Of a stretch of 64,000 nt of DNA, positions 39,769 to 48,406 are shown one piece after another. Origin of the DNA: Actinoplanes philippinensis (GTDB lineage Bacteria; Actinomycetota; Actinomycetes; Mycobacteriales; Micromonosporaceae); the NCBI RefSeq assembly GCF_900113015.1, contig NZ_FONV01000012.1, positions 186,001 through 250,000 of the forward strand, written 5' to 3'. The position numbers and the translations under genes were made by a program. Position 1 is the stretch's first letter, and each line of letters begins with the position of its first letter. The notes under the pieces are model-generated. The model saw only the letters and a list, made by a program, of their open reading frames with translations. It made no database searches and had not been told where the DNA came from.

Positions 39769-40662
39769 GTGGTGAGGGGCCGTTTCGGTCCGCCTCCGCC
39801 GGACGGTGGGCCGCGCCTGCAGCGCGTCGATCGGACCGGGCCGCGAGGTGGCCGCCCGACGCTGCCGGGTCCGGCCACCGAGATGGTCACCCTCCCCTCG
39901 GGGGTACGGGTGGAGCAGCTCACCACCGGCGCCGGCGACCCGATCACCGTCTTCGCGCACGGGCTGGCCGGCGACATCTCCGGCACCCGTCCCCTGGGCA
40001 GCGCGGTCGCCGGCCGCCGGGTGTTCTTCCACTTCCGCGGGCACGGCCGCACCGACGTGCCGCCCGGCCCGTGGTCCTTCGCCGACCTAGCCGCCGACCT
40101 GCTGGCCGTCGCCGATCTGTCGGGCGCCACCCGCGCGGTGGGCGTGAGCATGGGCGCGGCCGCGCTCTGCCGTCTGCTCGCCGAGAGCCCCGACCGTTTC
40201 GAGCGCGTGGTCCTCTACCTTCCCGCCCCGCTCGACGGCGTCCGCGCGGCCGCCTCCGTGCAGCGTCTGGAGCGCCTGCTGGCCTCGGTCGAGTCCGGCG
40301 AGGCCGCGATGATCGCCGACGCGGTCGAGCGCGAGATGCCACCGTCGGTCCGCAACACCCCCGCCGGCTGGAGCTACCTGCGCCAGCGCGTCGAGCAGCT
40401 GCAACGCGACGGCCTGGCCCCGGAGATCGCATCGGTGTGGTCGGCGCCCGCCCTTGCCGAGGAGACACTGCTCAAGGAGTTCCGCGGCCGCGCCCTGGTG
40501 ATCGGTTGCCTGGGCGACGAGACCCACCCGGCATCCTGGGCGGAGCGGATAGCCGACCTGCTTCCGGAAGCCGACCTCGAGGTGTATGACCACCCCGCCG
40601 TCCTCTGGAGCAACCGTGCCGCTCTCCGGACCCGTGTCTCCTCGTTCCTGAACGAGTCGTAA
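39769..40662 (+). CDS. Alpha/beta hydrolase
   Basis: This 297-aa alpha/beta hydrolase has the oxyanion segment VFAHGLAGD, nucleophile elbow GVSMGAAAL (Ser in GxSxG), an acid in LGDETHP and a C-terminal His in VYDHPAVLWSN. The first 35 residues are Pro/Gly-rich and perhaps not part of the fold. The substrate is unknown. The start is uncertain among GTG 39769, GTG 39772 and a later codon. Confidence 0.8.
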   Translation: MVRGRFGPPPPDGGPRLQRVDRTGPRGGRPTLPGPATEMVTLPSGVRVEQLTTGAGDPITVFAHGLAGDISGTRPLGSAVAGRRVFFHFRGHGRTDVPPGPWSFADLAADLLAVADLSGATRAVGVSMGAAALCRLLAESPDRFERVVLYLPAPLDGVRAAASVQRLERLLASVESGEAAMIADAVEREMPPSVRNTPAGWSYLRQRVEQLQRDGLAPEIASVWSAPALAEETLLKEFRGRALVIGCLGDETHPASWAERIADLLPEADLEVYDHPAVLWSNRAALRTRVSSFLNES

Positions 40663-40744
40663 CCGACGCTCCCGGCTCTGGTGACTTGCGGGCCTTATGT
40701 CCGAAAGCCGTAACTTTTGACGGCCCTCATCCGGTGAAGCGTAC

Positions 40745-41260
40745 GTGCGTTTGTCCCCTAAGACCGTCTTTCTCGCTCTGCTGGTCGTCGGCCTGCCGTT
40801 CGCGGTAGTGACCGGTTGGGCGCTGGGCGCTCCGGCGGTAACCCAAGCCACCCTGGGCGCCTCCGGTCTCGGAGGTCCTCTCGGCGGCGACGGCGCCCTC
40901 GGCTCGGCTCCCGGCGCCGGCCGCAATCCCGGCGGACCCGCAGCCGGCGGCTTCACGGCCGGGCCACCACGAGCCACCGCCGACCCGGCCCACACCAAGC
41001 CGACCCCCGCCCCCGGCCCCAGCACGGTCACGGCGACGGTCACGGTCACCCGGACCGCCGACCCGAGGTTCCCGGTCGAATCCACCGACCCACCGCCGCT
41101 CACCAACCCGCCGGTGCCGACACCGACGCAGGTCTCCGGCGAACCGGACGACCCGTTCGGGTTCCCGTTCGACCCGAGCGCCACGCCGCCGTTCCCGTTC
41201 CCGCCGCCGCTGCCGTCCGACCAGATGGGCTTCGAGCGCTTCCGCTACTGGCGCCGCTGA
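40745..41260 (+). CDS. Pro/Thr-rich exported hypothetical protein
   Basis: This 171-aa product has one N-terminal hydrophobic helix (TVFLALLVVGLPFAVVTGWAL) and a low-complexity tail rich in Pro, Gly, Thr and Ala (TVTATVTVTRTADP, then many Pro). No domain is recognised. It may be a wall-spanning linker protein. The start is a GTG with GGTGAAG upstream. Confidence 0.5.
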   Translation: MRLSPKTVFLALLVVGLPFAVVTGWALGAPAVTQATLGASGLGGPLGGDGALGSAPGAGRNPGGPAAGGFTAGPPRATADPAHTKPTPAPGPSTVTATVTVTRTADPRFPVESTDPPPLTNPPVPTPTQVSGEPDDPFGFPFDPSATPPFPFPPPLPSDQMGFERFRYWRR

Positions 41261-41427
41261 CCCGGCCTCCCCCGCCCTCTCCCGGCGAGCGCCCAGCGCC
41301 GGTCGCCTTCCCATGGCGCTGTTTCGGGGTTCGATACGGCGCTGGATGCCGGCCCGGGGGTTCGGTGGCTCGGGCTCGGCGGCGCGGGAAAGTGGGGCTG
41401 GCGCTGTCCGTACTGGAACCCGGGATC

Positions 41428-41433
41428 TAAGCT
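41428..41433 (+). promoter_or_regulatory. Possible -10 element
   Basis: TAAGCT ends 8 bases before GTG 41442, again suggesting a leaderless or near-leaderless transcript. Confidence 0.45.
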
Positions 41434-41441
41434 CCCGGAAC

Positions 41442-42248
41442 GTGAGCGGTGATCTGAGTGAGACCCGGCCGGTGACGGCCTTCCGTGAGTTCGCGACCGG
41501 GGCCGGTCTGCTCGGGCGCGGCCTGGGCCTGGTGCTGCGTAGTCCCCGGCTGCTCCTACTCGGACTGCTGCCCACCCTGCTGTCCGGGATCCTCTACATC
41601 GTCGCGCTGGTCTTCCTGATCCGTTATCTGCCGGACCTCTCCGCGCAGGTCACCTGGTTCGCCGACGACTGGGCCGAGTGGCTGCGTGGCACGATCCGGG
41701 TGCTCGGCGGGATCGCTGTTCTCGGGCTCGGCCTGCTGCTGTCCGTGCTCACGTTCACCGCGGTCACCCTGCTGATCGGCGATCCGTTCTACGAGAAGGT
41801 CTCCGAACTGGTGGAGGACCGTTTCGGCGGTGTCCCCGACGCGGTCGACGTCGGTTTCTGGCGCACGCTGCGCCGTAGCCTCGTCGACTCCCTCAAACTC
41901 GTCGGGATCTCCGTCCTCGTCGCCATCCCGCTCTTCCTGCTGGGCTTGATCCCCGTGGTCGGCCAGACGGCGATCCCGGTGCTGGCCGGCGCGGTCGGTG
42001 GCTGGCTGCTCGCCCTGGAGCTGACCGGCGTCCCGTTCCAGCGTCGTGGCCGGCGGCTTCGGCACCGTCGTGAGGTGCTGGCCCGGAACAAGCCGCTGAC
42101 CCTGGGCTTCGGCGCCGCCGTCTTCGCTGTCTTCCTGATCCCGCTCGGTGCCGTCTTCCTGATGCCCGCCGCCATCGCCGGCGCCACCCTGCTGGCCCGC
42201 CGCTCCCTGGGCAAGCCGATCACCATCACCTCCACCGCCTCCCTGTAG
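41442..42248 (+). CDS. EI24/CysZ-like membrane protein
   Basis: This 268-aa membrane protein has the EI24 pattern: helices LLLLGLLPTLLSGILYIVALVFLI and GGIAVLGLGLLLSVLTFTAVTLLI, then IGDPFYEKVSELVE, WRTLRRSLVDSLKLVGISVLVAIPLFLLGLIPVVG and a final LGFGAAVFAVFLIPLGAVFLMPAAIAGATLL. CysZ members are sulfate transporters; actinobacterial EI24 proteins are uncharacterised. The start is GTG 41442. Confidence 0.82.
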   Translation: MSGDLSETRPVTAFREFATGAGLLGRGLGLVLRSPRLLLLGLLPTLLSGILYIVALVFLIRYLPDLSAQVTWFADDWAEWLRGTIRVLGGIAVLGLGLLLSVLTFTAVTLLIGDPFYEKVSELVEDRFGGVPDAVDVGFWRTLRRSLVDSLKLVGISVLVAIPLFLLGLIPVVGQTAIPVLAGAVGGWLLALELTGVPFQRRGRRLRHRREVLARNKPLTLGFGAAVFAVFLIPLGAVFLMPAAIAGATLLARRSLGKPITITSTASL

Positions 42249-42343
42249 GCAAGGAGTCTCCCTCCGAACCGGATGGCTGTTGCCGGTCGCTGCGGGCAGC
42301 AACGAGGACCAGCCGGTGCGGCGGATTCCACAGGTTCGATGGA

Positions 42344-42349
42344 TACGGT
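42344..42349 (+). promoter_or_regulatory. -10 element of a leaderless promoter
   Basis: TACGGT ends 6 bases before GTG 42356 of the macrodomain gene. Confidence 0.6.
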
Positions 42350-42355
42350 TCGGGC

Positions 42356-42874
42356 GTGGACATCGAACTGGTTGAAGGCGACATCACCGTCCAGCGAGTC
42401 GACGTGATCGTCAACGCGGCCAACTCGTCGCTGCTCGGCGGTGGGGGTGTGGACGGGGCGATCCATCGGAAAGGTGGCCCGACGATCCTGGCGGAGACCC
42501 GGATGCTTCGCGCTTCGAGGTACGGGCGAGGGCTCCCCGTCGGCCAGGCGGTCTCGACCACCGCCGGCCGGCTTCCTGCCAGGTGGGTGGTTCATACGGT
42601 CGGGCCGGTCTTCAGTGCCGACGAGGACCGATCGGAGTTGCTCCGGGCCTGCTATGCCAACTCGCTACAGGTCGCCGATGGGCTCGGCGCGGAGACGATC
42701 GCGTTTCCGCTGATCTCGGCCGGGATCTATCGGTGGCCGGTCGACGATGCGGTCCGCCAGGCGCTCACGGTGCTTCGCGTGGCCGAGCCGAAGCACCTCC
42801 GAGCGGCGGCGCTGGTGCTGTTCGGCGCGGACACGGCAGCGACCGCCCGCCGCGTGGCCGCGAGCCTCGGATGA
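42356..42874 (+). CDS. Macrodomain protein (ADP-ribose/O-acetyl-ADP-ribose hydrolase type)
   Basis: This 172-aa protein is a single macrodomain. VNAANSSLLGGGGVDGAIHRKGG is the ADP-ribose-binding segment with the conserved Asn and GGGVDGAIH, and ETIAFPLISAGIYRWP is the second loop. It is of the MacroD/YmdB class, which removes ADP-ribose from acidic residues or hydrolyses O-acetyl-ADP-ribose. It is a stand-alone gene with a leaderless start. Confidence 0.9.
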   Translation: MDIELVEGDITVQRVDVIVNAANSSLLGGGGVDGAIHRKGGPTILAETRMLRASRYGRGLPVGQAVSTTAGRLPARWVVHTVGPVFSADEDRSELLRACYANSLQVADGLGAETIAFPLISAGIYRWPVDDAVRQALTVLRVAEPKHLRAAALVLFGADTAATARRVAASLG

Positions 42875-43163
42875 ATCGCGGTCGATCACGCCGGTGATCG
42901 GTCGGCGACCTCAGCCGGAGGGCGATCGGTCACCCAGCGTTGCCGGCAGCATGGGCGAGGAGCGAGCCGGGCACGGTGGCGATCGGTGGAGGTGTGGGCG
43001 GTGACCAGCGGCTTCAGCCCGGCGGCCGCGGGTCGGCCGGGAGTGGGCAGCCACCTCTCCGGGGTGGCTCACGGTTCGTCCTGGTGGCCGTACAAAGAAG
43101 GGGTCGAAACGCCGCGCCGGCCGGGCCCGCGACAAAGGTGGCAGCGGAGACGATCGGAAGTGA
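42875..43163. other. Gene-free stretch
   Basis: Nothing convincing was seen in these 289 bases between the macrodomain gene and the convergent LacI gene. GATCGGT recurs four times (near 42897, 42922 and downstream) without clear order. Confidence 0.4.
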
Positions 43164-44177
43164 TCAGGCGGAGGCTCGGATGATCAGTTCGGTGGGGAGG
43201 ATGATCGCCGGGTCGATCTCGGGGTCGCCGGCGATCAGGCGCAACAACTGCCGAGCCATCACGCGGCCCGCCTCGGCGATCGGCTGGCGGACCGTGGTGA
43301 GCGGCGGGTCGCTGTAGCGGCTGATCTCGAAGTCGTCGAAACCGATCACCGCGACGTCCTCCGGCACCTGGCGGCCGGCATCACGCAGGGCCTGCAACGC
43401 GCCGTGGGCCATCAGGTCGGAGGCGGCGAAGACCGCGTCGAGATCCGGGTCCTGGTCGAGGAGCGCGCGCATCGCGGTCACGCCGGAGTCGCGGGTGAAG
43501 TCGCCGGCCGCCACCAGGGACGGCAGGCCGGCCGCGCCGAGGGTTTCGCGGTAGCCGGTGAGGCGTTCGAGACCGGCCACCATGTCCTGTGGGCCGGCTA
43601 TCGTCGCGATCCGCCGCCGACCGGAAGTGATCAGATGCTGGAGGGCGGCGGCGACACCGCCCGCGTGGTCGACGTCCACGTAGGGCACCGGCGGGTCGGC
43701 GAGCATCGGGCGGCCGCTGCAGATGACCGGGATGCCGCGGCGGGCCAGCAGGCCGGGCAGCGGGTCGGCGCCGTGGATGGAGGCGAACATGACGCCGTCG
43801 ACGTGGCCGGCGACGGCGTAGCGCTCGACCCGGTGGTATCCGGCGGCCGAGCCGGCCATCATCAGCACCAGTTGCTTGTCGGCGGCCTCCAGCTCGGAGC
43901 CGACACCGCGGATGATGGCCGGGAAGAACAGGTCGTCGGAGAAGACCCGGTTCGCCGTCTCGGGGAGGATCAGCGCGATCGAGTCGGTCTGCCGGGTGAC
44001 GAGGCTGCGGGCCGCCTGGTTCGGCACATAGCCGAGCTCCTCGACGGCCCGGTTGACGGCCTCGCGGATGGCGGCCGCGACCGTGGTGGAGCCGTTGACG
44101 ACGCGGGACACCGTCGCGCGGGACACCCCGGCACGACGGGCGACCGCTTCCAGAGTGGGTCGTTCCCGCGTCGTCAC
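43164..44177 (-). CDS. LacI-family repressor of the beta-glucosidase gene
   Basis: This 337-aa regulator has the LacI helix-turn-helix (TLEAVARRAGVSRATVSRVVNGS), hinge helix (YVPNQAARSLVTRQTDSIALIL) and periplasmic-binding-protein fold (ending VIGFDDFEISRYSDPPLTTVRQP). It lies 14 bases downstream of the GH1 gene in the same direction, and a CebR-type operator sits upstream of that gene. It likely represses the pair until a beta-glucoside is present. The start is GTG 44177. Confidence 0.9.
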   Translation of the reverse strand: MTTRERPTLEAVARRAGVSRATVSRVVNGSTTVAAAIREAVNRAVEELGYVPNQAARSLVTRQTDSIALILPETANRVFSDDLFFPAIIRGVGSELEAADKQLVLMMAGSAAGYHRVERYAVAGHVDGVMFASIHGADPLPGLLARRGIPVICSGRPMLADPPVPYVDVDHAGGVAAALQHLITSGRRRIATIAGPQDMVAGLERLTGYRETLGAAGLPSLVAAGDFTRDSGVTAMRALLDQDPDLDAVFAASDLMAHGALQALRDAGRQVPEDVAVIGFDDFEISRYSDPPLTTVRQPIAEAGRVMARQLLRLIAGDPEIDPAIILPTELIIRASA

Positions 44178-44191
44178 ATGTGCCCCCGTCT

Positions 44192-45577
44192 TTACTCCAG
44201 GCCGTTACGCCGGATCACCTCGCGGTACCACTTCGCGCTGTCCTTGAGCACACGCTGCTGCGTCGTGTAGTCGACGTGCACGATACCGAAGCGCTTCGCA
44301 TACCCCTCGGCCCATTCGAAGTTGTCCATCAACGACCAGGCGAAGTATCCCCGGAGGTCGACGCCGGCCGCGAGGGCGTCGTGGCAGGCGCGCAGGTGGG
44401 CGTCGACATACTCGATGCGCAGCGGGTCGTGGACGCCCTCGGGGTAGGCCGCGCCGTTCTCGGTGATCATCAGCGGGGTGCCCGGGTAGTCCCGGTGGAT
44501 GCGGGTGAGGAGGCGGGTCAGCGACTCCGGCTCGATCTGCCAGCCCATGTCGGTGACCGGGCCGACCGGCTTGCGGAAGGCGATGCCCTCGCTGCCGGGG
44601 TAGTCGAGGGCGGCGGGCTGGCCGGGCTTCGCCGACACGTACGACGGGGTGTAGAAGTTGATCCCCAGCACGTCGATCGGGGCGTTGATGATCTCCTCGT
44701 CGCCGTCTTTGATGAACGACAGGTCGGTGATCCGGGAGACGTGCTCGAGCACGTCGGCGGGGTAGTGGCCACGCAGGATCGGGTCGAAGAAGATCCGGTT
44801 GGCGACGCCGTCGATGATGCGGGCGGCAGCGACGTCGGCCGGGTTCGCCGGGTCGAGCGGGGAGACCTCGCACGGGTTGAGCGTGATGCTGATGTTGCGC
44901 GCGCCGGCCGAGCGCAGTGCCCGGGCGGCGAGGCCGTGGGCGAGGTTCAGGTGGTGGACGGCGGCCAGCGAGCCGGCCGGGTCCTGCCGGCCGGGGGCGT
45001 GGATGCCGTTGCCGTAGCCGAGGTAGGCGGAGCACCACGGCTCGTTGAGCGTGGTCCAGGTGCCGACCCGGTCACCGAGACGGCCGAAGACGACCTGCGC
45101 ATACTCGGCGAAGGCCTCGGCGGTCTCCCGCACGGTCCAGCCGCCGCGGTCCTCCAGGGTCTGCGGCAGGTCCCAGTGGTAGAGGGTGACGACCGGGTCG
45201 ATGCCCTTGCTGAGCAGCTCGTCGGTGAGCCGGTCGTAGAAGTCGAGACCACGGGTGTTGACCGGGCCGGTGCCGTCCGGCCGGATGCGCGGCCAGGCGA
45301 CCGAGAAACGGTACGCCCCGAGGTTGAGGTCGGCCATCAGGGCGACGTCCTCGGCATACCGGTGGTAGTGGTCGCACGCGACGTCGCCGGTGTGGCCCGC
45401 GAAGACCTTCCCCGGCGTACGGCTGAAGGTGTCCCAGATGGACGGGCCGCGACCGTCCTCCCTCGCGGCGCCCTCGATCTGATACGAGGCCGTGGCCGTC
45501 CCCCAGACGAAGCCGTCGGGGAAGGTGATCCCCGTGGGGGCCGGCTGCGCCGACGTGGACGTGACGGTTGCCGTCAT
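44192..45577 (-). CDS. Family 1 beta-glucosidase
   Basis: This 461-aa GH1 enzyme has the N-terminal signature FVWGTATASYQIEGAA, acid/base Glu in TWTTLNEPWC and nucleophile Glu in LMITENGAA. It hydrolyses beta-glucosides such as cellobiose by a retaining mechanism. There is no signal peptide, so it is cytoplasmic. AGGAG precedes ATG 45577. It is co-directional with the LacI gene and controlled through the operator at 45628. Confidence 0.93.
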   Translation of the reverse strand: MTATVTSTSAQPAPTGITFPDGFVWGTATASYQIEGAAREDGRGPSIWDTFSRTPGKVFAGHTGDVACDHYHRYAEDVALMADLNLGAYRFSVAWPRIRPDGTGPVNTRGLDFYDRLTDELLSKGIDPVVTLYHWDLPQTLEDRGGWTVRETAEAFAEYAQVVFGRLGDRVGTWTTLNEPWCSAYLGYGNGIHAPGRQDPAGSLAAVHHLNLAHGLAARALRSAGARNISITLNPCEVSPLDPANPADVAAARIIDGVANRIFFDPILRGHYPADVLEHVSRITDLSFIKDGDEEIINAPIDVLGINFYTPSYVSAKPGQPAALDYPGSEGIAFRKPVGPVTDMGWQIEPESLTRLLTRIHRDYPGTPLMITENGAAYPEGVHDPLRIEYVDAHLRACHDALAAGVDLRGYFAWSLMDNFEWAEGYAKRFGIVHVDYTTQQRVLKDSAKWYREVIRRNGLE

Positions 45578-45627
45578 GTCATCTGCTCCTGATGATCCGC
45601 CGAACTTAACCGGTTCATCTTACGGCC

Positions 45628-45659
45628 TGAGAGCGCTCCAACAAGGGTAAGCGCTCGGA
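45628..45659 (-). promoter_or_regulatory. LacI-type (CebR/BglR-like) operator
   Basis: TGAGAGCGCTCCAA (45628-45641) differs at few positions from the actinobacterial consensus TGGGAGCGCTCCCA. A second, weaker AAGCGCTC core follows at 45649-45656. It is placed 51 bases upstream of the GH1 start. Confidence 0.78.
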
Positions 45660-45662
45660 ACT

Positions 45663-46421
45663 TCAGCCCGTTCGCAGTGCTTGGAAGAGGCGAGGGTCAC
45701 CACTGAGCGCCAATTGGTCCGCTCGCTTGCGGCCCATCAGGGCCAATTGCAGATCGCTGACGCTGCCGATCACCTTCGCCCGGGCGTGATGATCGTCGCT
45801 GTCCAGGATCGTTCCGGTGTCCAGCAACGCGATGCCCGTGCCCCGCAGGCGGACGAACCACTCCTGCCCGGCATCCGTGCCGACCAGGTGCACGACGCCG
45901 TGCAGATCGGTCGGGCCCTGCCGCTTGCCGGCCGGCAGCCACGAGTCGAGGATCTCGCTGACGCCGTCGGTCGCGAGTTTCGTCTCGATCGGGGTGGCCC
46001 GCCCAGCCGCCGACTCGGCGTCCCACCGGTGCACCGAGATCTCGTGCGCCATCCGCCGGTCCCAGAACCCGGCCCGTTTCGGCTGGGGCGCCCAGTTCCA
46101 CGCCGGGAAGTCCGGATCGAGCGCCTCCAGCGTCTCGATCGTGCCGGTCAGCTCTCGCCGCAGCAGGTCGAGCGTCTCCGGCCAGTCACTGCGTTCCAGC
46201 ACCGGCGCGCTCTCCGGAAGAGTGGTGACCCCGCGGGTCACCGTGCTGCGCACCCAGTGCAGCACCTCGGTGACGTGGTGGGCCAGATCGGCCACGGTCC
46301 AGTCCGGGCAGCCGGGGATCGCCGGCTCGGGGCCGGTCTCGGCGACGGCGTCCCAGAGCGCCGGCCCATCGGCGCGCAGCGCTGCGAGCCAGAAATCCTT
46401 CGTCGCGTGCAACCTGTTCAT
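45663..46421 (-). CDS. Maleylpyruvate isomerase/DinB-like mycothiol-dependent family protein
   Basis: This 252-aa protein is of the TIGR03083 family. The N-terminal four-helix metal-binding domain shows CPDWTVADLAHHVTEVLHW, and RRMAHEISVHRWDAE supplies the other His ligands. An SCP2-like C-terminal domain follows. Members are mycothiol-dependent isomerases or transferases; the substrate here is unknown. GGGGAG precedes ATG 46421. Confidence 0.85.
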   Translation of the reverse strand: MNRLHATKDFWLAALRADGPALWDAVAETGPEPAIPGCPDWTVADLAHHVTEVLHWVRSTVTRGVTTLPESAPVLERSDWPETLDLLRRELTGTIETLEALDPDFPAWNWAPQPKRAGFWDRRMAHEISVHRWDAESAAGRATPIETKLATDGVSEILDSWLPAGKRQGPTDLHGVVHLVGTDAGQEWFVRLRGTGIALLDTGTILDSDDHHARAKVIGSVSDLQLALMGRKRADQLALSGDPRLFQALRTG

Positions 46422-46477
46422 CGCAGTCGTCTCCCCGCTCGGCCGGACCGCCGGTGAACCTTCCCTCGGATGGACCT

Positions 46478-46483
46478 TAGGGT
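46478..46483 (+). promoter_or_regulatory. -10 element of a leaderless promoter
   Basis: TAGGGT ends 7 bases before GTG 46491 and decides that start for murB. Confidence 0.6.
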
Positions 46484-46490
46484 TGGCGTC

Positions 46491-47531
46491 GTGACTGATA
46501 CCCCTTCGGCCCCGGAGAGATTCCTGTCGGCATACACGACGCTACGCCTCGGTGGGCCCGCAGGCACAGTGACCACCGCGGTCCATACGGACGAGGCGGT
46601 CGGCGCGGTGCAGTCGGCCGCGGCGGCCGGGCGGCGGTTGCTGGTGCTCGCCGGCGGCAGCAACGTGGTGATCGGCGACGACGGCTTCGACGGTGAGGTG
46701 CTGCTGCTGCGCACCCGCGGCGTCGAGGTGGTCGGGGAGGACGCCTCCGGCGTCCTGGTGCGGGTCGCGGCAGGCGAGCCCTGGGACGATTTCGTGGCGT
46801 ACGCGGTGACGAGCGGCCTGTCCGGTGTCGAGTGCCTCTCCGGCATCCCGGGCGCGGCCGGCTCCACCCCGATCCAGAACGTCGGGGCGTACGGGCAGGA
46901 GGTCGCGCACACCATCGCGGCGGTGCACGCCTACGACCGGCAGGCCGGCGCGATCCGGGTGATGACCCCCGAGGAGTGCGGTTTCGGGTATCGGACGAGC
47001 GTCTTCAAGCACGACGACCGCTACCTGGTGACCGCCGTCGACTTCCGGCTGTCCCGCTCCGGCGAGTCGGCCCCGATCCGCTATGCCGAGCTGGCCCGCT
47101 CGCTCGGCGCCGAGGCCGGTGACCGGGTGCCGCTGCGCCAGGCCCGCGACACGGTGCTCAAGCTGCGTGCCGGCAAGGGCATGGTGCTCGACCCGGAGGA
47201 CCGGGACACCTGGTCGGTGGGCTCCTTCTTCACCAACCCGGTGGTCCCGGCCGGCCTGCTGGCGGGCATCGGCGAGGCGCCGCACTGGCCGGCCGGGGAG
47301 GGGCTGGTGAAGCTGCCGGCGGCGTGGCTGATCGAGCACGCCGGCTTCCCGAAGGGGTTCGCCGGTGACGGTGTGGCCATCTCCGGGAAGCACACGCTCG
47401 CGCTCACCAACCGCGGGAGCGGCACCACGGCGGCGCTGCTCGATCTGGCCCGGACCATCCGGGACGGGGTCCGGGCGCGGTACGGCGTGGAGCTGCACCC
47501 GGAGCCGGTGCTGGTCGGCTGCGAGCTCTGA
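46491..47531 (+). CDS. murB: UDP-N-acetylenolpyruvoylglucosamine reductase MurB
   Basis: This 346-aa FAD enzyme makes UDP-N-acetylmuramate from the enolpyruvyl precursor with NADPH in peptidoglycan synthesis. The FAD-binding LVLAGGSNVVIGDDGFDG, SGIPGAAGSTPIQNVGAYGQEV, GYRTSVFK and the active-site Ser in WSVGSFFTNPVV are present, as is the C-terminal Glu region ELHPEPVLVG. GTG 46491 is preferred over an ATG at 46470 because of the -10 at 46478. Confidence 0.95.
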   Translation: MTDTPSAPERFLSAYTTLRLGGPAGTVTTAVHTDEAVGAVQSAAAAGRRLLVLAGGSNVVIGDDGFDGEVLLLRTRGVEVVGEDASGVLVRVAAGEPWDDFVAYAVTSGLSGVECLSGIPGAAGSTPIQNVGAYGQEVAHTIAAVHAYDRQAGAIRVMTPEECGFGYRTSVFKHDDRYLVTAVDFRLSRSGESAPIRYAELARSLGAEAGDRVPLRQARDTVLKLRAGKGMVLDPEDRDTWSVGSFFTNPVVPAGLLAGIGEAPHWPAGEGLVKLPAAWLIEHAGFPKGFAGDGVAISGKHTLALTNRGSGTTAALLDLARTIRDGVRARYGVELHPEPVLVGCEL

Positions 47532-48098
47532 TCACTTCCAGCCGAAGACCTGCGTGTAATAGGGAGTGCCGTCGACCGCGAAGGCCACCCCGGCGCCGAA
47601 CGACTTCGCCTCGCAGTTGAGGATGTTGTGCCGGTGCCCGGGGCTGGCCATCCAGGCTTTCATCACCTCGGTCGCGCTGCGATATCCCCAGGCGATGTTC
47701 TCCCCGGCCGGCGCTTGATACCCGGACTGCTCGCTGCGGTCGACGAAGGTCGAGCCGTCCCGCCACACGTGACTGAACAGCCTGGTCCGGGCCATGTAGT
47801 TGCTCTGCCGCAGAGAGGCGGTGACCAGGTGGCCGTCGACGGTCAGCGCGGGACAGCCGGCTTCCTTGCGCTCCTCGTTGGTCAGCCGCACCACCTGCAC
47901 CATCACGACGCGGGCCCGGATCTGCGCGGGGTTGAGCGACGGCGTGGGACTCGGTGTGGCGGTGACGGTGGGGGTCGGCGTGATCTGCTGGGGGCGTGGC
48001 GGGACGGCCGGCCCGGTGGCCAGAGCCGGTGCGGAGAGTACGAACAGTGCGGGTGCCGCCGCGAGCGTGGCGACGCGTCGTACCACCTGGTCGAACAC
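47532..48098 (-). CDS. Secreted CAP (SCP/PR-1) domain protein
   Basis: This 188-aa protein has a Sec signal peptide (VATLAAAPALFVLSAPALA), a Pro/Thr linker (TPTPTVTATPSPTPS) and a CAP domain with SLRQSNYMARTRLFSHVW, the GENIAWGY motif, and SPGHRHNILNCEAKSFGAGVAF. CAP proteins are extracellular; their activity in bacteria is mostly unknown. GTG 48098 is chosen because GGGAGG lies 6 bases upstream; ATG 48119 is the alternative. It abuts the murB stop with no gap. Confidence 0.87.
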   Translation of the reverse strand: MFDQVVRRVATLAAAPALFVLSAPALATGPAVPPRPQQITPTPTVTATPSPTPSLNPAQIRARVVMVQVVRLTNEERKEAGCPALTVDGHLVTASLRQSNYMARTRLFSHVWRDGSTFVDRSEQSGYQAPAGENIAWGYRSATEVMKAWMASPGHRHNILNCEAKSFGAGVAFAVDGTPYYTQVFGWK

Positions 48099-48406
48099 GG
48101 GTTGCCTCCCGGAACGCATTGATCGGGCGCGGATCGCCCGACACGGCTATCGCACCCCGTTGCACGCGGCGTGTCACATCTTTCGCGGAAAGGGCGATAA
48201 GCCGTACGGGAAATGTCAGGCTGTAGGGATGTCCTGATCGGGCCGCCGCAGGATCCGGCATTCGGCCCGTCTCGGCGGATCCTTGCGGACCGGCTCCGAC
48301 CCCGTCACCCGACGCTAGACTGTCACTGTCCGTAAATAGGCGGTGACATCACGCTATATGGTGGTTTTGCGCCGCCAGTGCGGGTTAGGGACAGGGTGAG
48401 CACACG
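48099..48406. promoter_or_regulatory. Divergent promoter region of CAP and response-regulator genes
   Basis: These 308 bases hold a hairpin (TCGGGCG at 48123-48129 with CGCCCGA at 48135-48141) just upstream of the CAP gene. An AT-richer part at about 48315-48365 holds TAGACT and TATATG, either of which could be a -10 for the response regulator. No clear -35 was identified. Confidence 0.45.

Noticed and set aside
42911..43135. 74-aa minus-strand frame between the macrodomain and LacI genes
   Set aside because: It is Arg/Pro-rich, has no ribosome site and no recognisable fold; probably non-coding.
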